Both the position numbers and the translations under genes were made by a program. Under the pieces are notes generated by a model. That model did no database searches and was not told where the DNA came from. It was given only the letters and a program-made list of their open reading frames with translations. From the NCBI GenBank assembly GCA_014584705.1, contig JACTMJ010000023.1, positions 1-57,191 of the forward strand: a DNA stretch of 57,191 nt. Direction: 5' to 3'. Source of the stretch: Acidobacteriota bacterium. GTDB lineage: Bacteria; Acidobacteriota; Terriglobia; Bryobacterales; Bryobacteraceae. Below are positions 25,464 to 34,481 of this stretch, piece after piece; position 1 is the stretch's first letter, and every line of letters begins with the position of its first letter.

Positions 25464-27338
25464 ATGGAGTGGAAACAATCCGGCCCATGGGGGGCTTGCA
25501 GCCGTATTCGCTTCGCAGTGTGGGCCGCCATACTCGCCACGCCGCTGATTCTTTTTGCCGTGGCGGGGGAGGAACTCTCGGGGCGATCCGAGGCGGCATT
25601 CCTCCAACCGCTCGACGAGGCGCGGCAGGTGGAGCACGTTGCGAACCGGCTGACGTTCGGGCCAAATGCGAATGTCGTTGCGAGCTTGCGTGCGATCGGC
25701 ATACAGAAGTGGATCGAGTTGCAGATGCACCCGGAACGTATCCCGGAATCCAAATTGCTTGAAGAGAAACTCGCCGCCTATCCGGCTTTGCGCATGAGCA
25801 CCGCGGAACTGGCGATGGAGTATCCCAACCGGCAGTATCTGCGCGCGGTCTCGCGGGGCACGGGCGAACTTCCTTCGGATCCGGCCGAGAGGGAAAAGGT
25901 GGAAACGCTGGCGAAGATCCAAGCCGAACGCGAGCGTGGATTCCTGAAGCAGGCGAAGGCAACGGGGCAGGCGCAAAGGCGCGGAAACTCTTCGGGAACA
26001 CAGGCCGGCGATGGAAGAAGCGTGAACGGCATGAGCGAGACGAACCAACTGGCCGCGCTCGCCAGCATGACCCAGGAAGAGCGAGTGGCGGCGATCCGTG
26101 CGCTGCCCCCGGCGGAGAGGAAGGCCCTCGTCGAGAGTGTGCGCCCGGCGCTTACGGTGCAGACTTCGCTGGTGGCGGGGAAGATCCTGCGGGCCGCTTA
26201 CAGTGAGCGCCAGTTGGAAGAGCTGATGACGGATTTCTGGTTCAACCACTTCAACGTGAGTGTGAAGAAGGAAGCCGATCGCTACTATTCCATTCCTTAT
26301 GAGCGCGACGTCATCCGGAAGAACGCTTTTGGCAAGTTCGAAGATCTGCTGGTGGCCACGGCCGAGAGCCCGGCGATGCTTTACTACCTGGACAATTTCC
26401 AGAGCGTCTCGCCCGATGCGCGATTTCGGCGAAGAGCGATGCGGGCTCCGCGGATGCCCAGGGGGCTGAACGAGAACTACGCCCGGGAACTGATGGAACT
26501 GCACACGCTGGGCGTGGGTGGCGGTTACACCCAGAAAGACGTGACGGAAGTCGCCCGGTGCTTTACTGGATGGACCATTGACCGGCGTACACCGGGGGGC
26601 GGGTTCCGCTTCGTCCCGCAACTGCACGACAACAAGTCCAAGACCGTGCTCGGAAAGAAGATTGATGCGGGCGGGATGGAAGACGGCTTGCGGGTGCTGT
26701 CCATGCTTGCGCACCACCCTTCCACGGCGAAGTTTATCTCCACCAAACTCGCGGAGCGTTTCGTGGCGGATCAGCCGCCCGCCTCACTGGTGGATGCGAT
26801 GAGCGCGACCTTCCTGCGCACGGGCGGCGACATCCGGGAGGTGCTGCGGACGATGTTCTTCTCGAAGGAATTTCTGAGCGAAGGGGCGTATCGCGCGAAG
26901 GTGAAGCAGCCCTTCGAGATGATCGTGAGCGCGGTGCGCGCGCTGGATGCGGACATCGTGCAACCCTTGGCGCTGGCGCGAGCGCTGGACCGGCTGGGGC
27001 AGCCGCTCTATCGGAAACAGGAACCGACGGGCTACTCCGCGCTGAACTCCGAGTGGGTGAATTCCGCGGCTCTGGTGGAGCGGATGAACCTGGCGCTTGG
27101 GCTGGCCTCCAACCAGGTGCGGGGCGTGCGCTGGGATGAGATTCCGGCGACGGGGCAGGCGACGGTGGAACTGGCCCGCGCGGAGTGGCTGCTGCCGGTG
27201 AACGAATCCACGGTGGCTTCGATCGCCAAGGCAATCGACGACCCGGCGCAGGAGCAACTACGGCAGTTCCGCGGGGCGACGGAAGCGCAGATTTGGGCGG
27301 GGCTCCTGTTGGGCTCGCCCGAATTTCAGCGCCATTGA
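25464..27338 (+). CDS. DUF1800 domain-containing protein
   Basis: A 624-residue exported protein with a hydrophobic N-terminus (FAVWAAILATPLILFAV). It matches the DUF1800 family through AEFL-like HVANRLTFGPN, FWFNHFNV, LNENYARELMELHTLG, GYTQKDVTEVARCFTGW and KFISTKLAERFV. The function of the family is unknown; it is nearly always next to DUF1501, as here. The ATG at 25464-25466 follows AGGGGGA with good spacing. A low-complexity insertion (about residues 150-190) interrupts the N-terminal part. The DUF1501 gene begins 34 bp downstream, so they form one operon. Confidence 0.9.
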   Translation: MEWKQSGPWGACSRIRFAVWAAILATPLILFAVAGEELSGRSEAAFLQPLDEARQVEHVANRLTFGPNANVVASLRAIGIQKWIELQMHPERIPESKLLEEKLAAYPALRMSTAELAMEYPNRQYLRAVSRGTGELPSDPAEREKVETLAKIQAERERGFLKQAKATGQAQRRGNSSGTQAGDGRSVNGMSETNQLAALASMTQEERVAAIRALPPAERKALVESVRPALTVQTSLVAGKILRAAYSERQLEELMTDFWFNHFNVSVKKEADRYYSIPYERDVIRKNAFGKFEDLLVATAESPAMLYYLDNFQSVSPDARFRRRAMRAPRMPRGLNENYARELMELHTLGVGGGYTQKDVTEVARCFTGWTIDRRTPGGGFRFVPQLHDNKSKTVLGKKIDAGGMEDGLRVLSMLAHHPSTAKFISTKLAERFVADQPPASLVDAMSATFLRTGGDIREVLRTMFFSKEFLSEGAYRAKVKQPFEMIVSAVRALDADIVQPLALARALDRLGQPLYRKQEPTGYSALNSEWVNSAALVERMNLALGLASNQVRGVRWDEIPATGQATVELARAEWLLPVNESTVASIAKAIDDPAQEQLRQFRGATEAQIWAGLLLGSPEFQRH

Positions 27339-27372
27339 TTGCGGAGCGCGCGAAGGTGCGAGAGGAGGAAGT

Positions 27373-28629
27373 ATGAATTCCCGAAGAGCTTTTCTGCGAG
27401 GCGCGGCACTCACGATGTTTGGAGCGGGAAGCGCTCCGCTGTGGCTTGGCCGGGCAGCGCAAGGGATGGGCGCTTCGCCAAATCGCCGCAAGGTGCTGGT
27501 GGCCATTTTCCAGCGCGGGGCAGCCGATGGACTGAACATCGTGGTTCCCCACGGAGAACGTGACTATTACAAGCTCCGGCCAACCCTGGCGATTCCCGCG
27601 CCGTCGCGGGGCGCTTCCCCGGGGGAAGCCGCACTAGACCTCGACGGATTTTTCGGGCTCCACCCGAGCCTCGCCAGCCTCAAACCACTATGGGATGCGC
27701 GAGAGCTGGCGATCGTGAATGCGGTGGGAAGCCCGGACCCCACCCGTTCCCACTTTGATGCGCAGGATTACATGGAGGCGGGAACGCCGGGTGTGAAATC
27801 GACGCGCGACGGGTGGCTGAATCGCGCGCTCGTGGATGAGGACGTCCATCCCGTTTCCCCGGTGCGCGCGGTGGCAATGGGGTCCGCGCTGCCGCGAATT
27901 CTGCGCGGGCCGGAGCCGGCCGTGGCGATTGACCGCCTGGAAGACTTCCAGGTGCGCAGCCGCCAGGCCGAAGGCGCGTTCTCCAGTATCTACGGCGATT
28001 CCGCCGATGCATTGCTGCGGAACACCGGCAAAGAAGCGTTCGACGCCATCCGCATCGTGCAGCGGGTGAGTGCGCAAACAGCACGCGCGGACGAGAAGTA
28101 CCCGAACGGTCCGCTGGCGCGCAGCCTTCGCCAGATTGCCGCGCTGATCAAGGCCGATGTCGGTCTCGAGGTTGCGTTCGCCGATGTGGGCGGATGGGAC
28201 CACCATGTGAACGAAGTGGGCGTGCAGCCCGCCACGGGGCAACTCGCCAACCTGTTGAGGCAGTACGGCGATGCGCTGGCGGCATTCCGTCGGGATCTCG
28301 GCGATCGCTTCGAGGATGTGGTGCTGGTTACGATGTCGGAGTTCGGCCGGACGGCACGCGAGAACGGCACGCGCGGCACGGACCATGGCCACGCCAACCT
28401 GATGTTCGTGATGGGCGGTCCGGTGGCGGGCGGAAAAGTCTACGGAGACTGGCCGGGCCTCGGAGACGGCCAACTCTACGAGCGGCGCGACCTTGCGGTG
28501 ACCACCGATTTCCGCGACGTTCTGGGCGAACTCATCTCGGAGCATCTCGGGAATCGCGACCGGACCGGGCTTTTCCCCGGCTATACGGTGTCTCCCGCAC
28601 GCTTCCGCCGGTTGTATTCCGCCAGTTAG
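27373..28629 (+). CDS. DUF1501 domain-containing Tat-exported protein
   Basis: A 418-residue protein with a twin-arginine signal (NSRRAFLRGAALTMFG) and a GAGGAGGAA Shine-Dalgarno. The DUF1501 family is related to sulfatases/alkaline-phosphatase-like folds; typical blocks are RGAADGLNIVVPHG, DPTRSHFDAQDYMEAGTPG, FADVGGWDHH and MSEFGRTARENG with TDHGHAN. The His/Asp residues in these blocks are candidate metal ligands. Together with DUF1800 it forms a secreted pair common in Acidobacteria, Planctomycetes and Verrucomicrobia, with suspected but unproven roles at the cell surface. It converges on the rhomboid gene 51 bp away. Confidence 0.92.
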   Translation: MNSRRAFLRGAALTMFGAGSAPLWLGRAAQGMGASPNRRKVLVAIFQRGAADGLNIVVPHGERDYYKLRPTLAIPAPSRGASPGEAALDLDGFFGLHPSLASLKPLWDARELAIVNAVGSPDPTRSHFDAQDYMEAGTPGVKSTRDGWLNRALVDEDVHPVSPVRAVAMGSALPRILRGPEPAVAIDRLEDFQVRSRQAEGAFSSIYGDSADALLRNTGKEAFDAIRIVQRVSAQTARADEKYPNGPLARSLRQIAALIKADVGLEVAFADVGGWDHHVNEVGVQPATGQLANLLRQYGDALAAFRRDLGDRFEDVVLVTMSEFGRTARENGTRGTDHGHANLMFVMGGPVAGGKVYGDWPGLGDGQLYERRDLAVTTDFRDVLGELISEHLGNRDRTGLFPGYTVSPARFRRLYSAS

Positions 28630-28680
28630 GCGAGGCCCAGGCAGAGTGCGGATCAGGAAGAGACGGTTCGTTTCGGCGGG

Positions 28681-29238
28681 CTACTTGCGGCCACGCCAGG
28701 AGGCTACCACGACCCCCGCCACCGCGCCGCAGAGGTGCCCCTCCCAGGAAACGAACCAATAGGACGGCAGGATCCTCCACAGCAATCCCCCATAAGAAAA
28801 GAGAACGAGGAAGCCGATGAGGATCGACTTCCAATCCCGCTGATAGAATCCGGCGGCGATCAGGTAGCTGAGCAATCCGTACACGAGGCCGCTCGCTCCG
28901 ATGTGGTTGCTGCCGCTGCGCCCGATGAGCCAGGTTCCGAACCCGGACAAGAGCCAGATCCGGGCAAGCGTGTCAAGCGAGTGCCGCGCGCTCTGGATTT
29001 GGAGCAGCACGAGCATCACAAAGAGAGGAATGGTATTGGCGGCAATGTGAAACAGCCCCGCATGCAGCAGCGGAGCGAACAGGATGCCCGCGAGGCCGAA
29101 CAGGGTACGCGGATGGATTCCCCATTGGCGCAGGCCGAGGAACGGGAACAGGGTAGCCAGCGCAAAGATCGCCCAGATCAGGCAAATGAGGGTGAGCGCG
29201 GGCGTGGTGCTGTCAATTGCTCGTGACTTTGCGGGCAT
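28681..29238 (-). CDS. Rhomboid-family intramembrane serine protease
   Basis: A 185-residue membrane protein with about six hydrophobic segments. Catalytic features are complete: the HxxxN of LFHIAANTIPLF (oxyanion Asn), the nucleophile Ser in HIGASGLVYGLLS, and the His in WEGHLCGAVAG. It would cut membrane-embedded substrates; targets are unknown. The ATG at 29236-29238 is used; no clear Shine-Dalgarno is present, and a TTGACG-like box lies close upstream. It is divergent from the nitrilase-like gene. Confidence 0.9.
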   Translation of the reverse strand: MPAKSRAIDSTTPALTLICLIWAIFALATLFPFLGLRQWGIHPRTLFGLAGILFAPLLHAGLFHIAANTIPLFVMLVLLQIQSARHSLDTLARIWLLSGFGTWLIGRSGSNHIGASGLVYGLLSYLIAAGFYQRDWKSILIGFLVLFSYGGLLWRILPSYWFVSWEGHLCGAVAGVVVASWRGRK

Positions 29239-29414
29239 ATATCGCGTTAGCGGAGATCGTCAAGCCAAGCAGTATATCGTGACCCACACGGAGCTTGCCT
29301 TCCCGCAACTCCGGCGTCTTCGGTTCGCGCCGTGTTTCGCTTCGCGCTTGTTTCGCGAGAGAATAGGGCAGCGGGCGATTCGCTGCCAAAGCACGGCGCT
29401 CGGGAGGGCGAAGG

Positions 29415-30752
29415 ATGAGAGTTTCGATTCTTGTGTTGTCGGTGTTGGGACTTGCGGCTGCGCTGTGCGGACGCGACCTTCCGTTTGCGCAATCGGCATT
29501 CGCCGCGGGTGACGGCCTGCCGGCGGGCTGGCGCACGTGGAGCCAGCGGCCGGAGACACTGCCGAAGGTATCGGTGGAGGCCGGGGACGGCCTTGGCGAA
29601 CCGGGCGCGCTGGTTGTGGCCGGCGGCGGCAATGTGGCCGGGTACGGCGGATGGGAGCGCGAACTCAGCGGGGTTGAGCCCGGCAAATGGTATCGCTTCG
29701 AAGCAAGTTATCGCGCGGAAAACGTGAAGGCCGAGAACTGGCAGGTGGTGGCCCGGATCGACTGGAGGAGCGCCGACGGCCGGCGCAAGGGCCAGCCCGA
29801 GTATGCTGCATGGGCGACGCGTGAGGGCCGCTGGACCCGCCTGGACAGCACCGTACAGGCCCCCAAGGACGCCGCCTCCGCGCGCCTGCAATTCTTTCTG
29901 CTCCTCGCCCCGCAGGGCAAGGTGTGGTGGGATGCGATCTCCTTCCATGAAGTCCACGCTCCCGGACCCCGCAAGGTGAACGTGGCCAGTGTGAACTTCC
30001 GCCCTGGAAAGACGGGTTCGAAGGAAGCGAGCCTCGCCGCTTTTGACCGGTTTGTCCGGGAGAAGGTGCCCGCGGGAACCGATATGATTCTGCTGCCGGA
30101 AGGAATTTCGGTGGTGGGAACCGGACGGACTTACGTGGAGGTCGCGGCCCCGATTCCGGGTCCGGATACGGAGTTTCTCGGCAAGCTTGCCAAAGAGAAG
30201 AATGCGTATATCGTGGCGGGCCTTCTCGAGAAGGAAGGCAAGGCGGTCTACAACACTTCCGTACTGATTGACCGCAAGGGCGCGCTGGTCGGCAAGTATC
30301 GCAAGGTGTATCTCCCGCGCGAGGAACTCGAAGGAGGCGTCACGCCCGGCGACGGCTACCCGGTCTTCGACACCGATTTCGGCCGTGTCGGCATGATGAT
30401 CTGCTATGACGTTTTCTTCCCGGATCCGGCGCGGGCGCTGGCGGCGCAGGGAGCGGAACTGATTCTGCTGCCCATCTGGGACGGCCCGGAGCGCCTGACC
30501 GTGGCGCGGGCGCTCGAGAACAATGTGTTCCTCGCGGTATCGAGCTACGGGCTTCCCGCGCTGGTGCTGAATCCGGATGGCGACGCGCTGGCGAATACGA
30601 AAGAGAACGGTACAGTGGCCTATGCGACGATCGATCTCAATCGGAGCTATGCCGACGAGTGGCTTGGCGATATGCGGACGCGGCGTCTGCGCGAGATCCG
30701 CACGGATCTTCCCGTGCCGCCGCCGGGTCTGCTAACGGACGCCCGGAAGTAA
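29415..30752 (+). CDS. Secreted carbon-nitrogen hydrolase with N-terminal carbohydrate-binding-like domain
   Basis: A 445-residue protein with a signal peptide (VLSVLGLAAALCGRDLPFA). Residues ~20-185 form a beta-sandwich module (WERELSGVEPGKWYRFEASY, ARLQFFLLLAPQGKVWWD) similar to carbohydrate-binding domains. Residues ~190-430 are a nitrilase-superfamily hydrolase with the Glu-Lys-Cys triad: Glu in ILLPEG, Lys in YRKVYLPREELEGG, Cys in MMICYDVFFPD. It would cleave an amide or nitrile outside the cytoplasm. The fusion of a binding module to a nitrilase domain points to a polymer- or glycan-linked substrate; this is inference. The start follows GGAGG and GAAGG. It is followed by the TIM-barrel epimerase gene after 136 bp. 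Confidence 0.88.
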   Translation: MRVSILVLSVLGLAAALCGRDLPFAQSAFAAGDGLPAGWRTWSQRPETLPKVSVEAGDGLGEPGALVVAGGGNVAGYGGWERELSGVEPGKWYRFEASYRAENVKAENWQVVARIDWRSADGRRKGQPEYAAWATREGRWTRLDSTVQAPKDAASARLQFFLLLAPQGKVWWDAISFHEVHAPGPRKVNVASVNFRPGKTGSKEASLAAFDRFVREKVPAGTDMILLPEGISVVGTGRTYVEVAAPIPGPDTEFLGKLAKEKNAYIVAGLLEKEGKAVYNTSVLIDRKGALVGKYRKVYLPREELEGGVTPGDGYPVFDTDFGRVGMMICYDVFFPDPARALAAQGAELILLPIWDGPERLTVARALENNVFLAVSSYGLPALVLNPDGDALANTKENGTVAYATIDLNRSYADEWLGDMRTRRLREIRTDLPVPPPGLLTDARK

Positions 30753-30888
30753 GATTCGTGGGATGGGCGGCGAATGAGCGGGCCGTGCGTCGCGCCGTCC
30801 TCTCCCGCGGGAGGCAGCGCGTCCGCAATTCCCTGCGTGGACGCGAATGCTCGCGTCGGAGTGACGTTTTCCGAAAGGATGAATTGCT

Positions 30889-31956
30889 ATGCACCGTCGC
30901 CAGTTCCTCGCAACCTCCGCATTGGGCGCTTCCTCCGTGGCCGCGACGGTTTCGACGAGCGCCGCACCGCGCGCAATCGATACGAGCCGGGATCCCGCGC
31001 GTTTCGGGCTCGATCTATGGAGCGTGCGCAGCCAGGACTGGAATGCGTTCCAGTATGTGGATCATGCGGTGGAGCACAAGCTGAAAGTGATCCAGTTCGC
31101 CGATGCCCATACGCTCGGTGGTCTTGAGCCGGAACACGCGCGGAAAGTGAAGGCCTACGCCGATGAAAGGGGCGTGCTGCTCGAGATGGGCATGGGCACG
31201 ATTTGCCCGACTTCCTCCGGTTGGCAAGGCGAGAAGGACCCCATCGAGCCCTGGATTCTTCGCCACGTCGAGACGGCGAAGTTGCTGGGCTCGCCCATCC
31301 TGCGCTGCCTGATGGGAAGCGCGAAGGAGCGCAAGTCGGAAATCCCCCTCGCGAAACATACGCAGGCCATGCTTGCTACGCTCCGCAATCTTCGCTCGCG
31401 CGTGACCGATCTGGGCGTGAAGATGGCCATTGAGAACCACTCCGGCGATTACCAGGGCAGGGAACTGGCGCCCATTGTGGAAGAAGCGGGCAAGGACTGG
31501 GTAGGGGTGATTTTCGATTCCGGGAACCCGGTCTGGACGATCGAAGACCCCATGGTGGCGCTGGAGCACCTCGCTCCCTATGTGGTGAGCTCCCATTTGC
31601 GGGATAGCTACGTTTGGACGACGGAAGATGGCGTGGCGGCGCGCTGGGTGGTATTCGGCGAGGGCAACGTAGGCATACGCGAGGTGCTGCGCGTGCTGAT
31701 CGAGCGCTGCCCCAAGGCTTCCGTTCTGCTGGAGACGATCACCGTGCGGCACAACGATCTCCGCGTGAAGCATCCGGATTTCTGGAAGGGCTACGAGGAA
31801 GTGCCCGCAAACGAATTCATGCGCTTTTATGCCTTGGCCGAGAAAGGGCATCCGCAGCCTCCGCTGCCGCAATTGACGAAGGAACAGATGGCGGCACGCC
31901 AACTCACGGATTCGAACCAGGGCATCGTGAATGTGCGCGGGATGTTTGCCGCCTGA
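30889..31956 (+). CDS. Tat-exported sugar phosphate isomerase/epimerase-like TIM barrel
   Basis: A 355-residue protein with a twin-arginine-type signal (HRRQFLATSALGASSVAA). It belongs to the xylose-isomerase-like/AP endonuclease 2 fold: metal ligands are probably Glu in KMAIENHSGD, Asp in VIFDSGNPVW, His in SSHLRDS and Glu in VLLETITVRH. In this group of bacteria such exported isomerase-like proteins usually accompany sugar-catabolic genes, but the substrate cannot be told. The start is supported by GGA nine bases upstream. The C-terminal ~45 residues (QMAARQLTDSNQGIV) are an extension beyond the barrel. Confidence 0.85.
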   Translation: MHRRQFLATSALGASSVAATVSTSAAPRAIDTSRDPARFGLDLWSVRSQDWNAFQYVDHAVEHKLKVIQFADAHTLGGLEPEHARKVKAYADERGVLLEMGMGTICPTSSGWQGEKDPIEPWILRHVETAKLLGSPILRCLMGSAKERKSEIPLAKHTQAMLATLRNLRSRVTDLGVKMAIENHSGDYQGRELAPIVEEAGKDWVGVIFDSGNPVWTIEDPMVALEHLAPYVVSSHLRDSYVWTTEDGVAARWVVFGEGNVGIREVLRVLIERCPKASVLLETITVRHNDLRVKHPDFWKGYEEVPANEFMRFYALAEKGHPQPPLPQLTKEQMAARQLTDSNQGIVNVRGMFAA

Positions 31957-32021
31957 CGGGAGCCGATATCGGGCGCTCGGCGCAACCGCTTCCGCGCGCG
32001 GATCGTCCAACCCACTTGCTT

Positions 32022-34463
32022 ATGCGACTGCACTTCCTTGCGATCCCGCTGCTGGCCGCGATGCCGCTGGCGGGGACCGCCGCTGAATCTTCGAATGGCT
32101 GCGCCGGCTCCGCACCCGTCGCCTCGTTCAAGCTGTATGCCAAACCGGACGGCTTCGCGCCTTACCCTCTGCGGGAGGTGAATCAGCTTGAACCGGGAAT
32201 GAAGATCCAGTATCAGCCGCTCTCCATCGCGGGCGACGATCCCGACGATGCGCGCGTGACGATCATCCTCGCCGAATCCCGCAAGGGTGTCAGCACGCAG
32301 CGACTCGAAGTGCTGGATTCCATGCCCGCCGATAAGGTGGCGGAATGGAAAGTGCCGTTTCGAACGGAACTGGTGGCGATGGTGTTCGGCCCGCAGGGCT
32401 TCAGCGAAGGCAAGGTGAATGCGCTGCTCAAGAAGGATACATCGCTCATCCGGCAACTGGCCGATTATGCGGAGCAGAACCAGCGCGTCGAAGATCTCAT
32501 CAACGTTCTTGCCGATGCCGAGAGGCAGCCGCGACCCGCGGAATCGCTCGACGCGGCGCTTGCCGGAGTCGCCTCGCGGTACGGAACTTCGATGTCGCCC
32601 ATCAATCGCGAGTCGCCCACCAGCGAGCAGGCGATGACGCTGATGCGCGCGCTGAACCCGGCGCTGACCACGTACGATCCGCTGGCGCCAAACCCCTCGC
32701 AGCGGTTGCAGCAATCGGCCGGGCTGGCGGCTTCCGTGGCGGGGCTTTTCTGGGGGAATCAGGTGGCGCTCTATGCCGGGGGCGCGGCGCTGTTTCTGAA
32801 TCTGCGCGGCATGATGTTCCCCGGCTCCGAGTTCCGTTCGGCTTTGATGCAGACGGGCGCGGAACAGCGCATGACGCTCTGCAGCAAGGCAACGGAACGG
32901 CGCTCGCGGACGCGGGTTGCCTACTTGTGGGCATCGCGAATTCCGGACAGTGCGGCCCCCGGCATTACGCTCAAACAGCAAAGCCAACTGGGGGCGGGAT
33001 TGGTTTCCACCGTTCCGGTGACGCTTTCGGACGCGAAGCTATGGCGCTTCGTCAACCGCGCCCAGGATTGGAAGCTGGTATCCGCCGACGGCAGCAGGGA
33101 ATATCCGGTGGAAGTGACGCCGGACGCGAGCGCCGGCGCCCTGCGCTTCACCCCTCCCGCCGGGATGTCGGAGGGGGAATACAAGCTGGCGGGCCGCTGG
33201 GATTGGAGTACGCTTCGCCCGAACGGCTCCGTTAGCGTCTCCCACGTGCCGGAAGGCAAGGTGGCCCGCATCACGCCACTGTCGCGCGGCAAGCTGGTGG
33301 ACCAGGCGGCGAATGTCGAAGTGGAACTCGAAGGCGCGAACTTCCGCTTCGTGGAGCAGGCCGCGCTTGTACGAAGGGATGACCCTTACGCCACGCCCCG
33401 AACGGTTCCGTTCCGGCTGGGCGCACAACAAGACGCGAGTTCCCCACACCTCTTTGTGTTGCTGAATGGCGAGCCGCTGCGGCGCGGAGACTATCTCCTT
33501 AACCTGAAGCAGGCAGGGGGCAAGGAACTCAAGGTGGATGTGCCCGTGATGGCCGAACCCCCGACACTCAGCGCCCTCCCGCTAAGGCTGAACCAGGGAA
33601 CGGCCAAGCAACGGATTGTGCTTCACGGTACGCACCTCGATTTGATTGAAAACGTCGAGACGCCGGGGATCACCTGGGAGCGTTCGGCGAGCACGACCGG
33701 AGAGACGGCATTCGAGGGCACCGTGAACGAGGGCGTCAAGGAAGGCGCACGGCTCGACCTGCGCATCAAACTCAATGACCGTCCTGAGCCGCTTACACTG
33801 GCCGGTGCAGTGGAGGTGCTGGGCCCGCTGCCTTCCATTGCGGGCAGCCGCATCGCGTATCAGCAGGAGAGCGGCGTCACGCTCCGCGAAGGGGAACTGG
33901 CGCTCGGTTCTCTGGTGACCGCGCTCATCGAAGTGCGGCACGGGAGCCCGCGGCAATCGCTGCTTCTTGGCTGCGCGAACGCCTCCACGCAAAATGAATC
34001 ACTCGCGCTGCGCAGCGGAGAGAGCCATAGCGACGCGCGTCTGCAATCTTCGAGCCCGGAGAGCCTGTATCTCACGTTCGACCCCGGCAAGATCGGGCAG
34101 AATGGCTGCGAAGTGCTGGCCCGCGTGCGCACACCCAATGGCGAATCGAGCGCTTCCCCGCTGGGGCGTGTCGTGCGTCTGCCCCGGATTGAGGCCATGT
34201 CCCTGAGCGATGAACTGGTGGGCGAGAATCAGTTCGCGGGCTCAATTACCGGCGAGGATCTGGAAACCATCGCGCAGGTGGGATGGAGCGCAAACGAAGG
34301 CGTGCCGGTGACGGCCGTGCCGCGCCCCCGCGACGGAGACAGCCGCAAGCAGCAGTTGCGCATCGCACTGCCCTGGCCCGCGCCCAGCCCGCGCGCGCCG
34401 CTGTTCATCTGGCTTCACAATGAACGCGAGGGCCGTGAAACGAGGACGCGGCTTGGCTCCTGA
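32022..34463 (+). CDS. Large secreted hypothetical protein
   Basis: An 813-residue exported protein I do not recognise. The ATG at 32022-32024 begins a signal peptide (LHFLAIPLLAAMPLAGTAA); the open frame upstream overlaps the epimerase gene and is not used. The first ~300 residues are mixed alpha/beta and include a hydrophobic stretch (SVAGLFWGNQVALYAGGAALFLNLRG). The rest is beta-rich with repeated Ig/IPT-like segments (VARITPLSRGKLVDQ, VEVELEGANFRFV, QRIVLHGTHLDLI, LVGENQFAGSITGEDL), suggesting a chain of beta-sandwich domains. No catalytic motif is seen. It converges on addA 18 bp away. Confidence 0.8.
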   Translation: MRLHFLAIPLLAAMPLAGTAAESSNGCAGSAPVASFKLYAKPDGFAPYPLREVNQLEPGMKIQYQPLSIAGDDPDDARVTIILAESRKGVSTQRLEVLDSMPADKVAEWKVPFRTELVAMVFGPQGFSEGKVNALLKKDTSLIRQLADYAEQNQRVEDLINVLADAERQPRPAESLDAALAGVASRYGTSMSPINRESPTSEQAMTLMRALNPALTTYDPLAPNPSQRLQQSAGLAASVAGLFWGNQVALYAGGAALFLNLRGMMFPGSEFRSALMQTGAEQRMTLCSKATERRSRTRVAYLWASRIPDSAAPGITLKQQSQLGAGLVSTVPVTLSDAKLWRFVNRAQDWKLVSADGSREYPVEVTPDASAGALRFTPPAGMSEGEYKLAGRWDWSTLRPNGSVSVSHVPEGKVARITPLSRGKLVDQAANVEVELEGANFRFVEQAALVRRDDPYATPRTVPFRLGAQQDASSPHLFVLLNGEPLRRGDYLLNLKQAGGKELKVDVPVMAEPPTLSALPLRLNQGTAKQRIVLHGTHLDLIENVETPGITWERSASTTGETAFEGTVNEGVKEGARLDLRIKLNDRPEPLTLAGAVEVLGPLPSIAGSRIAYQQESGVTLREGELALGSLVTALIEVRHGSPRQSLLLGCANASTQNESLALRSGESHSDARLQSSSPESLYLTFDPGKIGQNGCEVLARVRTPNGESSASPLGRVVRLPRIEAMSLSDELVGENQFAGSITGEDLETIAQVGWSANEGVPVTAVPRPRDGDSRKQQLRIALPWPAPSPRAPLFIWLHNEREGRETRTRLGS

Positions 34464-34481
34464 CGCGGACGCCGCGAGCGC

